A stretch of 64,000 nt of DNA from Prostheceraeus crozeri (lineage: Eukaryota > Platyhelminthes > Polycladida > Euryleptidae): the NCBI GenBank assembly GCA_907163375.1, contig CAJQUW010014304.1:124001-188000 (forward strand), written 5' to 3'. Numbering within the stretch: the first letter of the stretch is position 1; each line of letters begins with the position of its first letter. Both the position numbers and the translations under genes were made by a program. The notes beneath the pieces were generated by a model, which had not been told where the DNA came from, did no database searches, and saw only the letters and a list, made by a program, of their open reading frames with translations. Positions 18,605 to 30,486 of this stretch are shown piece after piece.

Positions 18605-18800
18605 GCAAATGAAGTTCGGTGTAATACTTCCTTTCGATGGGCGTTCCTGTATAGGACGGCGGTGAAACCCGTAGCTATGTATACCGCAAGGGACATTCGG
18701 CAATGGTCAATCTTGTTAAACCTCTCTGCGTCATGTTTGCAAGTGATTGCCTCTGTCTCAACGTAGTATGCATTCGCGCCAGGGCGACATTTAGCCAACT
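18605..18800 (+). ncRNA. Structured cassette C3, left arm
   Basis: The most diverged cassette: TGTAATACTTCC, GTTCCTGTATAGGACGGCGG, a stem ACGG...CCGT, TGTTAAACCTC, CTCAACGTAG. The first hairpin changes from TCC-TTCG-GGA to TCCT-GTAT-AGGA, so loop and length change while pairing is kept. Followed at about 18,950 by the acceptor-like tract CTTCTCTCTTCCGTAG. Confidence 0.35.
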
Positions 18801-18945
18801 GTCGAAGGTTACCTTATAAACTATCCATTGCATACGTTATGAGAACCATGAGTTCTACCTGTCTCTATCAATGAGACGAATTGATGAATGGAATGAAATG
18901 GGAGGACACTCACGCGCCACACGCAACATAACACACTTCTCTCTT

Positions 18946-19350
18946 CCGTAGTCTAACAAGCTCTTTACACATGGATCGCAGTCGATTGCTATCCCTATAT
19001 CAGAAGTGTAAGCTATCTTAATTTTATCTAACACTATTTCATCTACCATTATCATCCATATGAAATGTTATAAGAATTGCAAGTTAGACTAAGCGTGCTA
19101 CTATTTCCAAATGAAAAGTATACATGGTTAAATCATCCACTTAAGCCCATCCGTAGTCTAACAAGCTCTTTACACATGGATCGCAGTGGATTGCTATCCC
19201 TGTATCAGAAGTGTAAGCTATCTAAATTTTATTTAACACTATTTCATCTACCATCATCACCCATATGAAGTGTCATAAGATTTACAAGTTAGACTAAGCG
19301 TTCTACTATTTGTAAATGAAAGATATCATTTCAACAGTTTACAGATTGAA
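18946..19350 (+). repeat. 205-bp tandem duplication, left arm
   Basis: Two units starting CCGTAGTCTAACAAGCTC at 18946 and 19151. They mark the transition from the gene-bearing part of the arm to the AT-rich array. Mirrored at about 27,356-27,760. Confidence 0.7.
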
Positions 19351-22300
19351 AATAAAGTTTCAATAGTGTGTGCGTTAGAAATAAAGCTTTATCTGTTTGT
19401 ATGTTAGAAACAAAATAAAGTTTACAAGATAAAAAGTAAAGTTTCACCACTTTACAAGTTAAGAATAAAGTTCTATCTGTTTATATGTTAGAAATAAAAT
19501 AAAGTTTCAATAGTTTGCAAGTTAAAAATAAAGTTTCAATAGTTTACAAGTTTTAAAATAAAGTTTAAATAGTGTGCAAGATAAAAAATAAAGTTTGAAC
19601 AGTTTACAAGCTGAAAATAAAGTTTTAATAGTGTACACGTTGGAAATAAAGTTTTAATAGTTTATGTGCTTCAAAATAGAGTTATAACAGTTTATATGTT
19701 AGAAATAAAATGAAGTTTCATCAGTTTACAAGTTAAGAATAAAGTTCTATCTGTTTGTATGATAGAAATAAAACAAAGTTTCAACCGTTTACAAGTGAAA
19801 AATAAAGTTTCAACAGTTTACAAGTTAAAATTAAAGCTTCAACAATTACAAGTTAAAAATAAAACTTCAAAAGTTTACCAGTTAGAAATAAAGTTTCATC
19901 AGTTTACAAGTCAAAATAAAGTTTCAACAGATTATAAGTTAAAAGAAAAGTTCCAATAGTATGTGCATTAGAAATAACGTTTCAGCTGTTTGTATGTTAG
20001 AAATAAGATAAAGTTTCAATTGTGTGTACGTTAGAAATAAAGTTCTATCTGTTTCTATGATAGAAATAAAACAAATTTTCAACCGTTAACAAGTTAAAAA
20101 TAAAGTTTTAAGAGTTTACAAGTTAAAACTAATGTTTCAATAGTGTGTGTATGTTAAGAATAAAGTTTTATCTGTTTGTATGTTAGAAATAGAATGAAGT
20201 TTCACCAGTTTACAAGTTACGAATAAAGTTCTATCTCTTTAAGTTTATAAGTTAAGAATAAAGTTCTATCTGTTTATATGTTAGGAATAGAATGAAGTTT
20301 CACTAGTTTACAAGTTAAGAATAAAGTTCTATCTGTTTATATGTTAGAAATAAAATAAAGTTTCAATAGTTTGCAAGTTAAAAATAAAGTTTCAATAGTT
20401 TACAAGTTTTAAAATAAAGTTTAAATAGTGTGCAAGATAAAAAATAAAGTTTGAACAGTTTACAAGCTGAAAATAAAGTTTTAATAGTGTACACGTTGGA
20501 AATAAAGTTTTAATAGTTTATGTGCTTCAAAATAGAGTTATAACAGTTTATATGTTAGAAATAAAATGAAGTTTCATCAGTTTACAAGTTAAGAATAAAG
20601 TTCTATCTGTTTGTATGATAGAAATAAAACAAAGTTTCAACCGTTTACAAGTGAAAAATAAAGTTTCAACAGAGTACAAGTTAAAATTAAAGCTTCAACA
20701 ATTACAAGTTAAAAATAAAACTTCAAAAGTTTACCAGTTAGAAATAAAGTTTCATCAGTTTACAAGTCAAAATAAAGTTTCAACAGATTATAAGTTAAAA
20801 GAAAAGTTCCAATAGTATGTGCATTAGAAATAACGTTTCAGCTGTTTGTATGTTAGAAATAAGATAAAGTTTCAATTGTGTGTACGTTAGAAATAAAGTT
20901 CTATCTGTTTCTATGATAGAAATAAAACAAATTTTCAACCGTTAACAAGTTAAAAATAAAGTTTTAAGAGTTTACAAGTTAAAATTAAAGCTTCAACAAT
21001 TACAAGTTAAAAATAAAACTTCAAAAGTTTACCAGTTAGAAATAAAGTTTCACCAGTTTACAAGTTAAGAATAAAGTTCTATCTGTTTATATGTTAGAAA
21101 TAAAATAAAGTTTCAATAGTTTGCAAGTTAAAAATAAAGTTTCAATAGTTTACAAGTTTTAAAATAAAGTTTAAATAGTGTGCAAGATAAAAAATAAAGT
21201 TTGAACAGTTTACAAGCTGAAAATAAAGTTTTAATAGTGTACACGTTGGAATTAAGGATTTGTATGTTCCTATTTTGTCTGTTCGTTGTAGTAGCTACGT
21301 TCATAACCAATGCTTCTTTCCTCCTTACCTCAACACTGTCAAAGTCCTATATGGTTATCATTGCTCGCTATATGACAGTTACCAGCTGTATCTATTTTAT
21401 CTGTTTCAAACCATTGATTTGTAATGCATGCTTGTTACAGTTATTCAATAAATGTTATTATGCGAAGAGTTGTTGTTGTTATCATGCGACGGATGGGTTA
21501 GATGAAGGGTGATCATATCTTTTTCAAAGGACTGTGGAACATTGATTTCCATGATGAGGATTATAACAGTTAGATTTGATGACGAATAAGATTTACTAGT
21601 TTGCAAGTTAGACTAAGCGTTCTATTATTTGTAAATGAAAGATATAGTTTCAATAGTTTACACGTTAAAAATAAAGTTTCAATAGTGTGTATGTTAAGAA
21701 TAAAGTTCTATCTGTTTGTATGTTAGAAATAAAATGAAGTTTCATCAGTTTACAAGTTAAGAATAAAGTTTTATCAGCTTGTATGTTAGAAATAAAATAA
21801 AGTTTCAAGAGTTTACAAGTTTCAACAGTGTATACGTTAGAAATAAAGTTTTAGCTGTTTGTATGTTAAAAATAAAATAAAGTTTCAACCGTTTACAAGT
21901 TAAAAATGAAGTTTCAATAGTGTATATGTTAAGAATAAAGTTCTATCTGTTTATATGTTAGAAATAAAAATGAAGGTTCACCAGTTTACAAGTTAAGAAT
22001 AAAGTTTTATCTGCTTGTATGTCAGAAATCAAATAAAGTTTCACCAGTTTACAAGTTAAAAAATAAAGTTTCAATAGTGTGTACGTTAGAAATAAAGTTT
22101 TAGCTGTTTGTATGTTAAAAATAAAATAAAGTTTCAACCGTTTACAAGTTAAAAATGAAGTTTCAATAGTGTATATGTTAAGAATAAAGTTCTATCTGTT
22201 TATATGTTAGAAATAAAAATGAAGGTTCACCAGTTTACAAGTTAAGAATAAAGTTTTATCTGCTTGTATGTCAGAAATCAAATAAAGTTTCACCAGTTTA

Positions 22301-23390
22301 CAAGTTAAAAAATAAAGTTTCAATAGTGTGTACGTTAGAAATAAAGTTTCAATAGTGTATATGTTAAGAATAAAGTTCTATCTGTTTATATGTTAGAAAT
22401 AAAAATGAAGTTTCACCAGTTTACAAGTTAAGAATAAAGTTTTATCTGCTTGTATGTCAGAAATCAAATAAAGTTTCACCAGTTTACAAGTTAAAAAATA
22501 AAGTTTCAATAGTGTGTACGTTAGAAATAAAGTTTCAATAGTGTATATGTTAAGAATAAAGCTTTATCTGTTTGTATGTTAGACATAAAACAAAGTTTCA
22601 ACCGTTAACAAGTTAAAAATAAAGTTTCAGATTAAAATAAAGTTTCAATAGTGTGTATGATGGAAATAAAGTTTAAGCGCTTTGTGCGTTAAAAATAAAG
22701 TTTCAACATTGTGTACGTTAAGAATAAAGTTCTATCTGTTTATATGTTAGAAATAAAAATGAAGGTTCATCAGTTTACAAGTTAAGAATAAAGTTTTATC
22801 TGCTTGTATGTCAGAAATGAAATAAAGTTTCACCAGTTTAAAAGTTAAGAATAAAGTTTCAATAGTGTGTATGATAAGAATAAAGTTATATCTGTTTATA
22901 TGTTAGAAATAAAATGAAGTTTCGTCAGTTTACAAGTTAAGAATAAAGTTTTATCAGCTTGTATGTTAGAATTAAAGCAAAGTTAGATCAACCGTTTACA
23001 GGTTAAAAATAAAGTTTCAATAGTTAACACGTTAAAAATAAAGTTTCAATAGTGTGTATGTTAAGAATAAAGTTCTATCTGTTTGTATGTTAGAAATAAA
23101 ATGAAGTTTCATCAGTTTACAAGTTAAGAATAAAGTTTTATCTGTTTGTATGTTAGACATAAAACAAAGTTTCAACCGTTAACAAGTTAAAAATAAAGTT
23201 TCAATAGTTTACAAGTTAAAACTAATGTTTCAATAGTGCGTATGTTAAGAATAAAGTTTTATCTGTTTCTATGTTAGAAATAAAATGAAGCTTCACCAGT
23301 TTACAAGTTAAGAATAAAGTTTTATCAGCTTGTATGTTAGAAATAAAATGAAGTTTCAACAGTGTGTACGTTAGAAATAAATGAAATTAA
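19290..23390 (+). repeat. AT-rich ~30-bp tandem array, left arm
   Basis: Degenerate units of the form AAAGTTTCAATAGTTTACAAG followed by TTAAAAATA, with variants such as TATCTGTTTGTATGTTAGAA. A segment starting near 19,500 is repeated 856 bp later, giving two copies here against one in the right arm. Frames of about 66 residues (MIEIKQSFNRLQVKNK...) are products of the repeat. A non-repetitive island sits at about 21,250-21,600. Confidence 0.9.
21264..21512 (+). CDS. Candidate 82-residue hydrophobic, Cys-rich peptide, left arm
   Basis: The only non-repetitive island within the AT-rich array holds a frame from ATG 21264. It starts MFLFCLFVVVATF, which resembles a signal peptide or membrane segment, and its second half has nine Cys residues. 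It is kept identically in the other arm. No promoter or stem-loop was recognised around it, so it may be chance. Confidence 0.25.
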   Translation: MFLFCLFVVVATFITNASFLLTSTLSKSYMVIIARYMTVTSCIYFICFKPLICNACLLQLFNKCYYAKSCCCYHATDGLDEG

Positions 23391-23572
23391 GACGTTCATC
23401 GTATGCGTATTCAAAGCATGTTTTGTAAATCAAATGTGTGTAGTCCTGACATGATAGAATTAAATGAACTTGACAAACGCGTTTGTCAAGTTCATTTAAT
23501 TCTATCATCAGGACTACTACACACATTTTACACAAAAAATGCTTTGTTTGAATACGCATATGAAGGTCTCTT
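23388..23572. repeat. Central hairpin of the giant palindrome
   Basis: Arms of about 85-90 bp meet with no spacer at CAAACG|CGTTTG (axis between 23479 and 23480). The inner 30 bases per arm pair perfectly; further out there are small indels. A third copy of the arm sequence lies at about 23,806-23,878. The unit contains ATTCAAAGCATGTTTTG and GTGTAGTCCTGACATG words found nowhere else in the element. Confidence 0.8.
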
Positions 23573-23579
23573 TTATTTT

Positions 23580-26500
23580 TTTTTTTTTTCTAAACACACT
23601 TTATTTTTCAACTTGTAAACTGTTGAAACTTTATTTTGTTTCTAACATATAAACAGCTAAAACTTTATTTGTAACGTACACACTGTTGAAACTTTATTTT
23701 AATCTGTAAACTGTTGAAACTTTATTTTGTTTCTAACATATAAACAGCTAAAACTTTATTTTTAACTTGTAAACGGCTGAAACTTTATTTCTAACGCGAT
23801 TCTATCATGTCAGGACTACACACATTTGATTTACAAAACATGCTTTGAATACGCATACGATGAAGGTCTTACTTTCATTTATTTCTAACGTATACACTGT
23901 TGAAACTTTATTTTTCAACTTGTAAACTGTTGAAACTTTATTTTGTTTCTAACATATAAACAGCTAAAACTTTATTTCTAACGTACACACCGTTGAAACT
24001 TTATTTTTAACTTGTAAACGGCTGAAACGATATTTTCATTTACAACTAGTAGAATGCTGAGTCTAACTTGCAAACTAGTAAATCCTACGATCGTACTTTA
24101 CAAACAGATAAAACTTTATTTCTAACGTAGACACTGTTGAAACTTTATTTTTAACTTGTAAACGGTTGAAACTTTATTTCTAACGTACACACTATTGAAA
24201 CTTTATTTTTAATTTGTAAACTGGTGAAACTTCATTTTATTTCTAACATACAAGCTGATAAAACTTTATTCTTAACTTGTAAACTGGTGAAGCTTCATTT
24301 TATTTCTAACATAGAAACAGATAAAACTTTATTCTTAACATACGCACTATTGAAACATTAGTTTTAACTTGTAAACTATTGAAACTTTATTTTTAACTTG
24401 TTAACGGTTGAAACTTTGTTTTATGTCTAACATACAAACAGATAAAACTTTATTCTTAACTTGTAAACTGATGAAACTTCATTTTATTTCTAACATACAA
24501 ACAGATAGAACTTTATTCTTAACATACACACTATTGAAACTTTATTTTTAACGTGTTAACTATTGAAACTTTATTTTTAACCTGTAAACGGTTGAAACTT
24601 TGCTTTAATTCTAACATACAAGCAGATAAAATGTATTCTTAACTTGTAAACTGACGAAACTTCATTTTATTTCTAACATATAAACAGATAGAAGTATATT
24701 CTTATCATACACACTATTGAAACTTTATTCTTAACTTTTAAACTGGTGAAACTTTATTTCATTTCTGACATACAAGCAGATAAAACTTTATTCTTAACTT
24801 GTAAACTGATGAACCTTCATTTTTATTTCTAACATATAAACAGATAGAACTTTATTCTTAACGTACACAATGTTGAAACTTTATTTTTAACGCACAAAGC
24901 GCTTAAACTTTATTTCCATCATACACACTATTGAAACTTTATTTTAATCTGAAACTTTATTTTTAACTTGTTAACGGTTGAAACTTTGTTTTATGTCTAA
25001 CATACAAACAGATAAAGCTTTATTCTTAACATATACACTATTGAAACTTTATTTCTAACGTACACACTATTGAAACTTTATTTTTTAACTTGTAAACTGG
25101 TGAAACTTTATTTGAATAAAACTTTATTCTTAACTTGTAAAAAGGTGAACCTTCATTTTTTATTTCTAACATATATAAACAATAGAACTTTATTCTAATT
25201 ATATACTTATTGAAACTTTATTTCTAACGTACACACTATTGAAACTTTATTTTTTAACTTGTAAACTGGTGAAACTTTATTTGATTTCTGACATACAAGC
25301 AGATAAAACTTTATTCTTAACTTGTAAACTGGTGAACCTTCATTTTTATTTCTAACATATAAACAGATAGAACTTTATTCTTAACATATACACTATTGAA
25401 ACTTCATTTTTAACTTGTAAACGGTTGAAACTTTATTTTATTTTTAACATACAAACAGCTAAAACTTTATTTCTAACGTACACACTATTGAAACTTTATT
25501 TTTTAACTTGTAAACTGGTGAAACTTTATTTGATTTCTGACATACAAGCAGATAAAACTTTATTCTTAACTTGTAAACTGGTGAACCTTCATTTTTATTT
25601 CTAACATATAAACAGATAGAACTTTATTCTTAACATATACACTATTGAAACTTCATTTTTAACTTGTAAACGGTTGAAACTTTATTTTATTTTTAACATA
25701 CAAACAGCTAAAACTTTATTTCTAACGTATACACTGTTGAAACTTGTAAACTCTTGAAACTTTATTTTATTTCTAACATACAAGCTGATAAAACTTTATT
25801 CTTAACTTGTAAACTGATGAAACTTCATTTTATTTCTAACATACAAACAGATAGAACTTTATTCTTAACATACACACTATTGAAACTTTATTTTTAACGT
25901 GTAAACTATTGAAACTATATCTTTCATTTACAAATAATAGAACGCTTAGTCTAACTTGCAAACTAGTAAATCTTATTCGTCATCAAATCTAACTGTTATA
26001 ATCCTCATCATGGAAATCAATGTTCCACAGTCCTTTGAAAAAGATATGATCACCCTTCATCTAACCCATCCGTCGCATGATAACAACAACAACTCTTCGC
26101 ATAATAACATTTATTGAATAACTGTAACAAGCATGCATTACAAATCAATGGTTTGAAACAGATAAAATAGATACAGCTGGTAACTGTCATATAGCGAGCA
26201 ATGATAACCATATAGGACTTTGACAGTGTTGAGGTAAGGAGGAAAGAAGCATTGGTTATGAACGTAGCTACTACAACGAACAGACAAAATAGGAACATAC
26301 AAATCCTTAATTCCAACGTGTACACTATTAAAACTTTATTTTCAGCTTGTAAACTGTTCAAACTTTATTTTTTATCTTGCACACTATTTAAACTTTATTT
26401 TAAAACTTGTAAACTATTGAAACTTTATTTTTAACTTGCAAACTATTGAAACTTTATTTTATTTCTAACATATAAACAGATAGAACTTTATTCTTAACTT

Positions 26501-27410
26501 GTAAACTGGTGAAACTTTATTTCTAACTGGTAAACTTTTGAAGTTTTATTTTTAACTTGTAATTGTTGAAGCTTTAATTTTAACTTGTAAACTCTTAAAA
26601 CTTTATTTTTAACTTGTTAACGGTTGAAAATTTGTTTTATTTCTATCATAGAAACAGATAGAACTTTATTTCTAACGTACACACAATTGAAACTTTATCT
26701 TATTTCTAACATACAAACAGCTGAAACGTTATTTCTAATGCACATACTATTGGAACTTTTCTTTTAACTTATAATCTGTTGAAACTTTATTTTGACTTGT
26801 AAACTGATGAAACTTTATTTCTAACTGGTAAACTTTTGAAGTTTTATTTTTAACTTGTAATTGTTGAAGCTTTAATTTTAACTTGTAAACTGTTGAAACT
26901 TTATTTTTCACTTGTAAACGGTTGAAACTTTGTTTTATTTCTATCATACAAACAGATAGAACTTTATTCTTAACTTGTAAACTGATGAAACTTCATTTTA
27001 TTTCTAACATATAAACTGTTATAACTCTATTTTGAAGCACATAAACTATTAAAACTTTATTTCCAACGTGTACACTATTAAAACTTTATTTTCAGCTTGT
27101 AAACTGTTCAAACTTTATTTTTTATCTTGCACACTATTTAAACTTTATTTTAAAACTTGTAAACTATTGAAACTTTATTTTTAACTTGCAAACTATTGAA
27201 ACTTTATTTTATTTCTAACATATAAACAGATAGAACTTTATTCTTAACTTGTAAAGTGGTGAAACTTTACTTTTTATCTTGTAAACTTTATTTTGTTTCT
27301 AACATACAAACAGATAAAGCTTTATTTCTAACGCACACACTATTGAAACTTTATTTTCAATCTGTAAACTGTTGAAATGATATCTTTCATTTACAAATAG
27401 TAGAACGCTT
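23580..27410 (-). repeat. AT-rich ~30-bp tandem array, right arm
   Basis: Mirror array of the left arm, lacking the 856-bp duplication and with small length differences towards the centre. The non-repetitive island is mirrored at about 25,960-26,310. Confidence 0.9.
26050..26298 (-). CDS. Candidate 82-residue hydrophobic, Cys-rich peptide, right arm
   Basis: Mirror copy of the 21264-21512 frame, identical in sequence. Confidence 0.25.
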   Translation of the reverse strand: MFLFCLFVVVATFITNASFLLTSTLSKSYMVIIARYMTVTSCIYFICFKPLICNACLLQLFNKCYYAKSCCCYHATDGLDEG

Positions 27411-27905
27411 AGTCTAACTTGTAAATCTTATGACACTTCATATGGGTGATGATGGTAGATGAAATAGTGTTAAATAAAATTTAGATAGCTTACACTTCTG
27501 ATACAGGGATAGCAATCCACTGCGATCCATGTGTAAAGAGCTTGTTAGACTACGGATGGGCTTAAGTGGATGATTTAACCATGTATACTTTTCATTTGGA
27601 AATAGTAGCACGCTTAGTCTAACTTGCAATTCTTATAACATTTCATATGGATGATAATGGTAGATGAAATAGTGTTAGATAAAATTAAGATAGCTTACAC
27701 TTCTGATATAGGGATAGCAATCGACTGCGATCCATGTGTAAAGAGCTTGTTAGACTACGGAAGAGAGAAGTGTGTTATGTTGCGTGTGGCGCGTGAGTGT
27801 CCTCCCATTTCATTCCATTCATCAATTCGTCTCATTGATAGAGACAGGTAGAACTCATGGTTCTCATAACGTATGCAATGGATAGTTTATAAGGTAACCT
27901 TCGAC

Positions 27906-28101
27906 AGTTGGCTAAATGTCGCCCTGGCGCGAATGCATACTACGTTGAGACAGAGGCAATCACTTGCAAACATGACGCAGAGAGGTTTAACAAGATTGAC
28001 CATTGCCGAATGTCCCTTGCGGTATACATAGCTACGGGTTTCACCGCCGTCCTATACAGGAACGCCCATCGAAAGGAAGTATTACACCGAACTTCATTTG
28101 C
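27906..28101 (-). ncRNA. Structured cassette C3, right arm
   Basis: Mirror copy of the left-arm cassette at 18605-18800. Confidence 0.35.
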
Positions 28102-28209
28102 AACGTTCAAGTTGACTGATAGCAGATTCAACTTAATGATAGTATTCGCCAGTCCGAAGACTGCCCAGGGCAAACCGCGTGGAGGTTCTATCATGTCTTG
28201 CCCCATGGT

Positions 28210-28225
28210 GGCCCTTAAGAGAGCC
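28210..28225 (-). terminator. Histone-type 3' stem-loop after the 88-residue gene, right arm
   Basis: Mirror copy of 18481-18496. Confidence 0.55.
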
Positions 28226-28254
28226 GATGGTTCGTTCTCGGGAGTAACGTCATC

Positions 28255-28521
28255 TTACACCCTACCAATTCTGCTGAGAGAGTCTTTGACTCTCTCTTTG
28301 GTAGCACTGTCGACTTCCACACTAACTGGCACATGACTAAAAAGTGGAATGTAGCGCCATTCCGTTGGATTGACAGCAGTTGCTGTCATCGGATTGCCAA
28401 TCCGAGCAAGATTGTTGTGAACTCTGTCTTGCTCCTCTATTCTAGCAAATTCATCAAATAAATTTCGCGGTCTTAACTGCGGTCCGCGAGGAGAGCTGAC
28501 TTGACTGTTCGGCGTCTGCAT
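28255..28521 (-). CDS. 88-residue hypothetical protein, right arm
   Basis: Mirror copy of the left-arm gene with an identical predicted protein, TATA box at 28553-28560 and 3' stem-loop at 28210-28225. Confidence 0.6.
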   Translation of the reverse strand: MQTPNSQVSSPRGPQLRPRNLFDEFARIEEQDRVHNNLARIGNPMTATAVNPTEWRYIPLFSHVPVSVEVDSATKERVKDSLSRIGRV

Positions 28522-28845
28522 GATTGAAATGAAATGAAATGAGAGGCAGTGGTTTATATACCCTCTAACACGACGCAACGTTCAAGTTGACTGATAGCAG
28601 ATTCAACTTAATGATAGTATTCGCCAGTCTAAAGACTGCCCAGGGCAAAGCGCGTGGAGGCTCTATCATGTCTTGCCCCATAGTGGCCGATTATACGGTA
28701 GTGTGTTAGTAGATTTCAATCGCTGAAAAGGGAAGATGAGAATCATTTCATTTGTCTCATCAACGTTTATCATGGGAGCAATCATTGAAGGGACATCTAA
28801 TGAATTACATTTCACTCTACTCCATATCATAAAGACTAACCTTTG

Positions 28846-29041
28846 TCGAATGGCTGAAGTACTCTGACCTGGCGAGAGAAAACGTCACGTTGAGTATGAA
28901 GTCGAACGCCCAACATGAGCAACGGCTCAGAGGTTTCGGTCTAACAAACGACGAACAACCCGTGCAACACAATCCCTCTACGGCAGTACCCGCCGTCCCG
29001 AAGGAACGCTCGAGCAAAGGAGGTATTACAGCGATGATGTG
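28846..29041 (-). ncRNA. Structured cassette C2, right arm
   Basis: Mirror copy of the left-arm cassette at 17665-17860. Confidence 0.4.
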
Positions 29042-29274
29042 CTTTATGAGCAGAAGTGAATCTCTTGATAGCAAGAGACTATTCAACTAGATAGCAAGTC
29101 AAAACAACCTGATAGCAGGACAAATGTATAGTCAGTAAATGTAAAGGTGTTATAGGATTCGGGTTGAATCCATCTCACACATCTATTTTACTAAGTTTTA
29201 ATTGTAGACTCTCCCTCTGTGTTCACATCCGAAGATGCTGTCGGGCTTGGGACCGATCTAGCCACATTAAGAGT

Positions 29275-29290
29275 GGCCTTTAAAAAGGCC
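29275..29290 (-). terminator. Histone-type 3' stem-loop after the 366-residue gene, right arm
   Basis: Mirror copy of 17416-17431. Confidence 0.5.
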
Positions 29291-29385
29291 GTTTGGTGCG
29301 TTCACAAGAAATAGCTTTCTTTTACTTCTTTATGGCTCCTGAAATGAAAGAAGTAAGAGTTGGAAAGATGGCATGATGATATATC

Positions 29386-30486
29386 TCAGTCATTATACTC
29401 ACGATACTTGTATGGCTTTGAACAAGCTATGTGGATGTCGTCGGTGTGTTGAATATTTACATGGTAGCAACGGACATCCGCACAGCTGTAGCACTCCTGA
29501 GTGTCGTCGTTGCTTATATTTAGATATACAATTGGCTTGTCAGGGACGACACCTGCGATGGGGATGTGCATAGTTGTGAGAGATTTCACCTTCTCACACT
29601 CCTTCAAACGCGCCAACTCATTCTTCAACAAACTCACTTCCTCAAGCGCCGCTTCCTTCAGCATGCGCTCCTCACTTCGCTCTCGATCACACTTCTCAAA
29701 CTTCATCACCGCCTCTTCCTTCAACTTTCTCTCCTTCACCATACTCTCTTTTGCAGCCGCACACTCCCTTAACTTTTGAGTCACACTCTCAGCATTCAAC
29801 TTCAAACTATCACGCTCAGCAGTCACCTCTTTCAGCGTACTCTTCAGCGATCTCACTCTTCCTTCTAACTTTGCACACTCATGCCTCACATTCGTATAAG
29901 CACGCACATCATCCCTCGACAGCACAACTTCACACGGAACAGTCGACCTCTCAACTTTCTCAACGCACCTCGGTGAAGGTCTAGGCGTTGATTGTGCCAA
30001 CACCTCGGGTACTGGCACAATCGCCCTCACAGCTTTCTCAAGCTCACGCTCAGCAGCAGCAACACTCGAATCATCATTCATACATTCATCATCCGATGAA
30101 ATCCAACTCACCGACATCACTCTACTCTTTTTGGAGGTACTCGCATCCAAATCTACATCACTCACAACACGCTTTTCAACATTTACCACCTCTACTGGTG
30201 GCAAACGAGCACACATTCCCTCCTCATACAGCATTCCCTGCTCACCACACATCATCTTCTTCATCAAAACTTTCGAAATTTTTCTGAATACACACTTCGA
30301 GTGCAACTCACTGAAGGCATCATTCCTTTCATCACACCTCACATTACACCACACACAAAACCACACCTTAACCGCAACACTATGCGCAGCATTCTTTTTA
30401 TGGTGAAGGTGAAAATTCTCACCCCTAAACACATCCCCACAACTGCATTTAAAAAATTGTAGGCGTTTATTCACGTCTTTGGTCAT
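29386..30486 (-). CDS. 366-residue zinc-finger/coiled-coil protein, right arm
   Basis: Mirror copy of the left-arm gene; the predicted protein is identical along its whole length. The alternative spliced end would lie at 29322-29338. Identity across more than a kilobase of an inverted pair suggests recent duplication or continuing gene conversion, and the intact frame suggests the protein is used. Confidence 0.7.
   Translation of the reverse strand: MTKDVNKRLQFFKCSCGDVFRGENFHLHHKKNAAHSVAVKVWFCVWCNVRCDERNDAFSELHSKCVFRKISKVLMKKMMCGEQGMLYEEGMCARLPPVEVVNVEKRVVSDVDLDASTSKKSRVMSVSWISSDDECMNDDSSVAAAERELEKAVRAIVPVPEVLAQSTPRPSPRCVEKVERSTVPCEVVLSRDDVRAYTNVRHECAKLEGRVRSLKSTLKEVTAERDSLKLNAESVTQKLRECAAAKESMVKERKLKEEAVMKFEKCDRERSEERMLKEAALEEVSLLKNELARLKECEKVKSLTTMHIPIAGVVPDKPIVYLNISNDDTQECYSCADVRCYHVNIQHTDDIHIACSKPYKYREYND

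Noticed and set aside
18370-18798. 142-residue antisense frame across the 88-residue gene and cassette C3 (mirror 27908-28336)
   Set aside because: No promoter, overlaps a better supported gene, and the cassettes share words without sharing a frame.
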